64,000 nt of DNA from Ottowia massiliensis (GTDB taxonomy: Bacteria; Pseudomonadota; Gammaproteobacteria; Burkholderiales; Burkholderiaceae_C), in the NCBI RefSeq assembly GCF_900240305.1, contig NZ_LT964854.1, positions 2,728,001 to 2,792,000 of the forward strand. The letters run 5' to 3'. Position numbers and translations under genes: made by a program. Shown in pieces: positions 60,087-64,000 of the stretch; within the stretch, counting starts at the first letter, position 1; every line of letters starts with the position of its first letter. The notes beneath the pieces are model-generated. The model was not told the origin of the DNA. It searched no databases and worked only from the letters and a program-made list of their open reading frames with translations.

Positions 60087-61538
60087 TCAATGTCCTTCGC
60101 CTGCGTTGGCATCGGGTTTGACGCGGTGCAGCAGCGCGAGCATGGCGGCGCGGATGCGTTCCAGCGCTTGCGGGGTTTGGCCTTCAAAACGCAGCACGAG
60201 CATGGGGGTGGTGTTGCTGGCGCGGATGAGGCCGAAACCGTCGGGCCAGTCCACGCGCAGGCCGTCAATGGTGCTGATGCGCGCGGGGGCGGCGAAGGCG
60301 GCGGGGGCCAGTTGTTGCAGCTCGGCGGCCAGGCGGTGCGGCTCGCCTTCGGCGCAGCGCACGTTCAGCTCGGGCGTGCTGTGGCTGCTGGGCAGGGCGT
60401 TGAGCACGGCACTGGGGTTGACGTGGCGGCTGAGGATTTCAAGCAGGCGGCAGGCGGCGTAGGTGCCGTCGTCAAAGCCGTACCAGCGCTCTTTGAAGAA
60501 GATGTGGCCGCTCATTTCGCCGCCCAGCGGGGCGTTCAGCTCTTTCATGCGGGCCTTGATGAGCGAGTGGCCGGTTTGGTGCATCACCGGCACGCCGCCC
60601 GCCGCTTCGATGGCCGGGGCCAGGCGCTGGCTGCATTTCACGTCGAACACGATGTGCCTGCCGGGCGCGCGGGTGAGCACGTCTTGCGCAAAGAGCATGA
60701 GCTGCCGGTCAGGGAAGATGGTTTGCCCGTCCTGGGTGACGATGCCCAGGCGGTCGCCGTCGCCGTCAAAGGCCAGGCCCAGCTCGGCATCGGTTTCTTG
60801 CAGGACGCGGAGGAGGTCGCGCAGGTTTTCGGGCTTGCTGGGGTCGGGGTGGTGGTTGGGAAAGCGGCCATCCACGTCGGTGAACAGCTCGATGACTTCG
60901 CAGCCGATGGCGCGCAGGATGCCGGGGGCCGATGCGCCGGCGACGCCGTTGCCGCAGTCCACCACGATTTTCAAGGGGCGCGTCATGGCTTGCTTGATCT
61001 GGCACAGCCCGGCGCTTGCGCTTTGGCCTGATGTGACAGCCGGGCGCGCCAGGTGAATGTCGCCCACGATGCGCTCGCGGTAGGCGGGCAGCACGTCATG
61101 CTGGCGCACGCTGCCGCCTTTTTGAAGCTGCCAGCTTTCTTCTTCCATGATGCGGCGCAGCTGCTGGATTTCTTCGCCGTAAATGGCGCGGCCCGCCAGC
61201 ATCATCTTGAAGCCGTTGTCATCGCGCGGGTTGTGGCTGCCCGTGACTTGGATGCCGCTTTGGCACAGCGTGCTGGCGGCAAAGTAGAGCATGGGCGTGG
61301 TGCACATGCCGATGTCGATGACTTCGACGCCCGCTTCCGCCAGCCCGCGCGTGAGCGCGGCGGCCAGCGCGGGGCCGGAAAGCCGCCCGTCGCGCCCCAC
61401 GGCAACCACGCGCTGGCCTTGCGCGATGGCATGCGTGCCAAAGGCGCGGCCCAGTGCCAGCGCCACGCTTTCGTTCAGGGTGGCGGGCGTGGTGCCGCGT
61501 ATGTCGTAAGCCTTGAAGATGGAGGGGGTGATTTGCAT
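60087..61538 (-). CDS. Phosphomannomutase/phosphoglucomutase
   Basis: 483 residues from the ATG at 61538 (MQITPSIFKAYDIRGTTPA); the frame opens earlier, to 61679, without a good start. The catalytic phosphoserine is in TGSHNPRDDNGFK (about residue 103), the metal site is FDGDGDRLG, the sugar-binding loop GEMSGHIFFKERWYG and the phosphate-binding loop RASNTTPMLVLRFEG. AlgC/ManB type. It interconverts hexose 1- and 6-phosphates for surface polysaccharide synthesis. Confidence 0.94.
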   Translation of the reverse strand: MQITPSIFKAYDIRGTTPATLNESVALALGRAFGTHAIAQGQRVVAVGRDGRLSGPALAAALTRGLAEAGVEVIDIGMCTTPMLYFAASTLCQSGIQVTGSHNPRDDNGFKMMLAGRAIYGEEIQQLRRIMEEESWQLQKGGSVRQHDVLPAYRERIVGDIHLARPAVTSGQSASAGLCQIKQAMTRPLKIVVDCGNGVAGASAPGILRAIGCEVIELFTDVDGRFPNHHPDPSKPENLRDLLRVLQETDAELGLAFDGDGDRLGIVTQDGQTIFPDRQLMLFAQDVLTRAPGRHIVFDVKCSQRLAPAIEAAGGVPVMHQTGHSLIKARMKELNAPLGGEMSGHIFFKERWYGFDDGTYAACRLLEILSRHVNPSAVLNALPSSHSTPELNVRCAEGEPHRLAAELQQLAPAAFAAPARISTIDGLRVDWPDGFGLIRASNTTPMLVLRFEGQTPQALERIRAAMLALLHRVKPDANAGEGH

Positions 61539-61688
61539 GGGCGGCGATTGTAGGAATGGGGGTAGCAGCGAGAGGAGCGGTGCAGGGCGGGCGCGCAGGC
61601 CATTCGCCAGCGGCGCGGCCGGGGCGCGGCAAGGCGTGAGCCTTGCTCTTCGCGTTGCCATGCCGCAAGGGGCTGGCAATGATTGCTT

Positions 61689-61775
61689 TCGCTCCTTGTT
61701 TTATAGCGTTAGGTCCTAGTGAAACTTGCGCTGGATGGGTTTTTAGGTGCCTCTAATTCGCTCTTTTTTTTGATG
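61689..61775 (-). repeat. Dispersed intergenic repeat, copy 14 (reverse), right of the toxin island
   Basis: Reverse copy with TCGCTCCTTGTTTTATAGC, TAGGTCCTAGTGAAACTTGC and CTAATTCGCTCTTTTTTTTG. The rest of 61539-61986 holds only the terminator below. Confidence 0.82.
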
Positions 61776-61830
61776 ATAAACGGGCCTGCGGCGGCCGGGG
61801 CGCAGGCCTTGCGGATGGCGCGGGCGCATG

Positions 61831-61858
61831 AAAAAAGCAGGCCGCGAAGCCTGCTTTT
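61831..61858 (-). terminator. Terminator of the TonB-dependent receptor gene
   Basis: AAAGCAGGC / GCCTGCTTT stem (61834-61842, 61849-61857), followed on the minus strand by a T-run (61831-61836 as A on the plus strand). It lies about 130 bases after the receptor stop and could also work on the plus strand. Confidence 0.8.
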
Positions 61859-61986
61859 CAAAAGCCAGGTTACACAGCCTGGCTGCAAGGGCGGGAAAGC
61901 GGTTTGAGATGGTCCGCGTTGCCCGCGCTGGCGTGTTTTCCGGCCCGCTTTTGCGTCTTCTGCGCCTTTTGCGGCCAGCCGAAGGT

Positions 61987-63987
61987 TCAGAACTGCGCTT
62001 GCACGCGCAGCCAGAACTGGCGGCCCGGTTCGTTCACGCGCATGGTGCGCACGCCCAGGGCGGGGTCGATGTGGGAGCCGGGGCGGCTGATGGATTCGGC
62101 GTAGGTTTTGTCAAACACGTTGTCCACGCCTGCTTGCAGGGTGACGTTGCGGTTGATGCGCCAGCCGCCGTTGATGGAAAACACGCCAAAGCCGGGGGTG
62201 GGGCCGAGGTCTTGCCCAATGATGTTGCCCTGCCCGATGGCGTAGCGGTTTTGCTTGGCGGCCACGCGCCAGAGCGCGCCGGCGCTCCAGACGCCGTTGT
62301 CCCAGTTCAGCGATGTCTTCAGCTCCAGCGGCGGGGTCTGGCCCAGCGGGCGGTGGTCGCTGCGGTTGGTGCCACGGGTGTAGGCCAGGCTGGCGCCGGC
62401 TTCCAGCGTGGGCAGCAGGCGCCACTTCACTTCGGCTTCGCCGCCGTAGCGGCGCGCGTCGATGTTGCGGGCCGCTGCCGCGCCGGGGTTGGTATCGACC
62501 AGGATGAAGTCTTTGACGCTGCTGGCAAAAAGCGACACGGACGCCTGCACGCCGCCCTGGCGGTAGATCACGCCAGCGTCAATCTGGCGGTTTTTCTCGG
62601 GCTTGAGGGTGCTGCTGCGGTTGCGCTCCCAGAAGTCAGGCGAGCGCTCGGCCAGGCCCAGGCCCGCGTACCAGGTGGCGCTACCAAAAACCTGCTCCCA
62701 GCGGCCAAAGGCGGAGGTGAGCTTGTAGGTCTGGTTTTTCGTGGGGCTGGCGGCGGGCTGGCGTTCAAAGACGGCGCGCACGCGGTCGTGCCGCAGGCCG
62801 GCCACGAGTTTTTGCTCGGGCGTGCGCTTCCAGGCGGCCTCGGCAAACGCGCCCGCCTGGCGGAAGCTTTGCGTGGGCATGAAGGGTTTGGCCAGGTAAT
62901 CGGCGCCCATGCGCGCGCGGTGCCGGTCGCGGCTCCAGTCCAGCCCGGCCTGCACGTTCAGGTTGCCCCATTCCAGGGTGCTTTTGAAATGGGCGGTGCG
63001 CACGGTGCGCTTGGGGTTGTTCAGCCGCTGGCCCATCATGCGATTGACGGGGCGCATGCTGAAGTTGTCCATCACGTGGTCGATGGTGCCGCTGCCAAAG
63101 CGCAGCTCGGCTTCCTTGAACCAGGGGGTGATGTTCTGGTGCACGCCCTGCACGCTCCAGGCGTCGCGGTCGAACTTGGGGCCGTCCATCATGCGGTCGG
63201 CATAGGCGGCTTCGCCCCGGCTGCGCTCGTAGGTGACGCTCAGGCGCGTGTCGCGCGTGGGCATGAGGCCCGCTTGCAGCATCTGGCTGTTGCGCTTGAA
63301 GTGGGAATTGACTTCCTGCCCGCTGCCGTCTTTGTAGTTGTCGGATTTGTTGTGCGTGGCGTTGGCGCGCACGAAGAACATGCGGCCGGTGATGGTGGCG
63401 TCGCCAAAGAGATCAAAGCGGCCAAAGCTGCCCGCCGTGGCGGCGGCATTGACTTCGGCGCGCGTGGTTTCGCTGGGCGTGGGCGGCTGGCGCACGAAGC
63501 GCACGCCGCCGGCCACCAGCCCCATGCCCTGGGTGACGCTTTGCGGGCCTTTGGTGATGATGACTTCGTCAAACGCCGCCGGGAAGATGTAGGCCGTGGG
63601 CGGATCCATGCGGTTGCCGCAGCCGCCGTAGATGAACATGTCATCAGCCAGCACGTTCAGGCGCGAGCCGCCCAGGCCGCGCAGCAGCGGATCGCCCGAG
63701 CTGCCGCCTTTGCGGATGACGTTCAGCCCCGGCGTGCCCTTGAGCAAGCTGGCGCCGTCGTTGGCGGGCAGCGGCTGCAAAGCGGCCTTGGGGTCGATGC
63801 GCACGGCATCCGGCTGGCGGGGCACTGTGCCGGTGACCACCACCGTGCCCAGCGCGGGCGCGTCGGCTTGCGCACGCTTTTGCTTTTCAGCCTGCGGGGC
63901 GTCCGCAGCCCAGGCCGCGCTGACGGCCAGCGCCAGCGGCAGCACGGCCCACGGCGCAACAAGTGAATGACGAATGCGGTACTTCAT
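61987..63987 (-). CDS. TonB-dependent copper receptor (OprC-like)
   Basis: Outer-membrane beta-barrel receptor of 666 residues with a signal peptide ending SAAWA. A TonB-box-like TVVVTGT follows near residue 49. The plug has GGSSGDPLLRGLGGSRLNVL and the copper-receptor phrase GGCGNRMDPPTAYIFPAAFD with VIITKGPQSV. The barrel ends NVTLQAGVDNVFDKTYAESI, VNEPGRQFWLRVQAQF. This matches the TonB-copper subfamily (OprC/NosA). Copper is also needed by the cbb3 oxidase here. It is close to the window edge but complete. Confidence 0.9.
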   Translation of the reverse strand: MKYRIRHSLVAPWAVLPLALAVSAAWAADAPQAEKQKRAQADAPALGTVVVTGTVPRQPDAVRIDPKAALQPLPANDGASLLKGTPGLNVIRKGGSSGDPLLRGLGGSRLNVLADDMFIYGGCGNRMDPPTAYIFPAAFDEVIITKGPQSVTQGMGLVAGGVRFVRQPPTPSETTRAEVNAAATAGSFGRFDLFGDATITGRMFFVRANATHNKSDNYKDGSGQEVNSHFKRNSQMLQAGLMPTRDTRLSVTYERSRGEAAYADRMMDGPKFDRDAWSVQGVHQNITPWFKEAELRFGSGTIDHVMDNFSMRPVNRMMGQRLNNPKRTVRTAHFKSTLEWGNLNVQAGLDWSRDRHRARMGADYLAKPFMPTQSFRQAGAFAEAAWKRTPEQKLVAGLRHDRVRAVFERQPAASPTKNQTYKLTSAFGRWEQVFGSATWYAGLGLAERSPDFWERNRSSTLKPEKNRQIDAGVIYRQGGVQASVSLFASSVKDFILVDTNPGAAAARNIDARRYGGEAEVKWRLLPTLEAGASLAYTRGTNRSDHRPLGQTPPLELKTSLNWDNGVWSAGALWRVAAKQNRYAIGQGNIIGQDLGPTPGFGVFSINGGWRINRNVTLQAGVDNVFDKTYAESISRPGSHIDPALGVRTMRVNEPGRQFWLRVQAQF

Positions 63988-64000
63988 CGCATATTTCCTT

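Overview
The window is a high-GC chromosomal segment that fits a Burkholderiales betaproteobacterium, most likely Comamonadaceae or a close relative. The basis is the gene content (ubiE beside a DUF971 gene, gmk-rpoZ-spoT, recO-pdxJ, a complete cbb3 oxidase cluster), protein sequence style and codon use. The genus cannot be fixed from sequence alone. There are no rRNA, tRNA or CRISPR features that I can see. Most of the window is ordinary core genome; the accessory part is 50.9-60.0 kb. || 0-12.6 kb: an S41 peptidase lipoprotein, a secreted protein with an IPTL-CTERM-like tail, rpsP-rimM (without the usual trmD-rplS), DUF971-ubiE, radC-smr, a HEAT-repeat alkylation-repair-like gene, a YheS-type ABC-F protein and an AT-richer polytopic membrane protein. 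12.9-19.5 kb: a divergent metal-uptake locus (DUF4198 protein; small periplasmic protein, anchored protein, ZnuA-, ZnuC- and ZnuB-like subunits, then a second divergent binding protein) and a paralogue of the first CTERM protein. 19.9-28.4 kb: gmk-rpoZ-spoT, gluQ, ybaB-recR, an HxlR-type regulator, an FKBP and an HExxH protein. 28.4-36.3 kb: ccoI-ccoS, a perfect FNR/ANR box, ccoNOQP, ccoG and a fixH-like gene, all on the minus strand. This is a microaerobic respiration module with its copper ATPase and assembly factors. 36.8-50.5 kb: a thioredoxin-MsrA-MsrB fusion, a small cytochrome c with an FNR-like site upstream, recO-pdxJ, a DUF3426 protein, a PfkB kinase, a binding protein and permease of an ABC importer that lacks its ATPase here, an SDR and priA. 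|| 50.9-60.0 kb is an AT-richer island of polymorphic-toxin debris: an N-terminal protein cut by an IS5-family (IS427-like) element, a decayed transposase, several broken toxin tips (JAB/JAMM-like; pertussis/cholera-type ADP-ribosyltransferase-like; a possible nuclease remnant) and mostly intact small immunity-type genes. One complete PoNi-type (DUF1910/DUF1911) immunity gene lies among at least three broken or partial copies, two of them on either side of a 22-N assembly gap. The pattern of toxins broken and immunity genes kept suggests an orphan-immunity array, which is the most interesting part of the window. || 60.1-64 kb returns to core genes: a phosphomannomutase/phosphoglucomutase and an OprC-like TonB-dependent copper receptor. 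|| A dispersed intergenic repeat of about 85 bp occurs 14 times in both orientations through the core but is absent from the toxin island, and the nearest copies bracket it at 50.6 and 61.7 kb.
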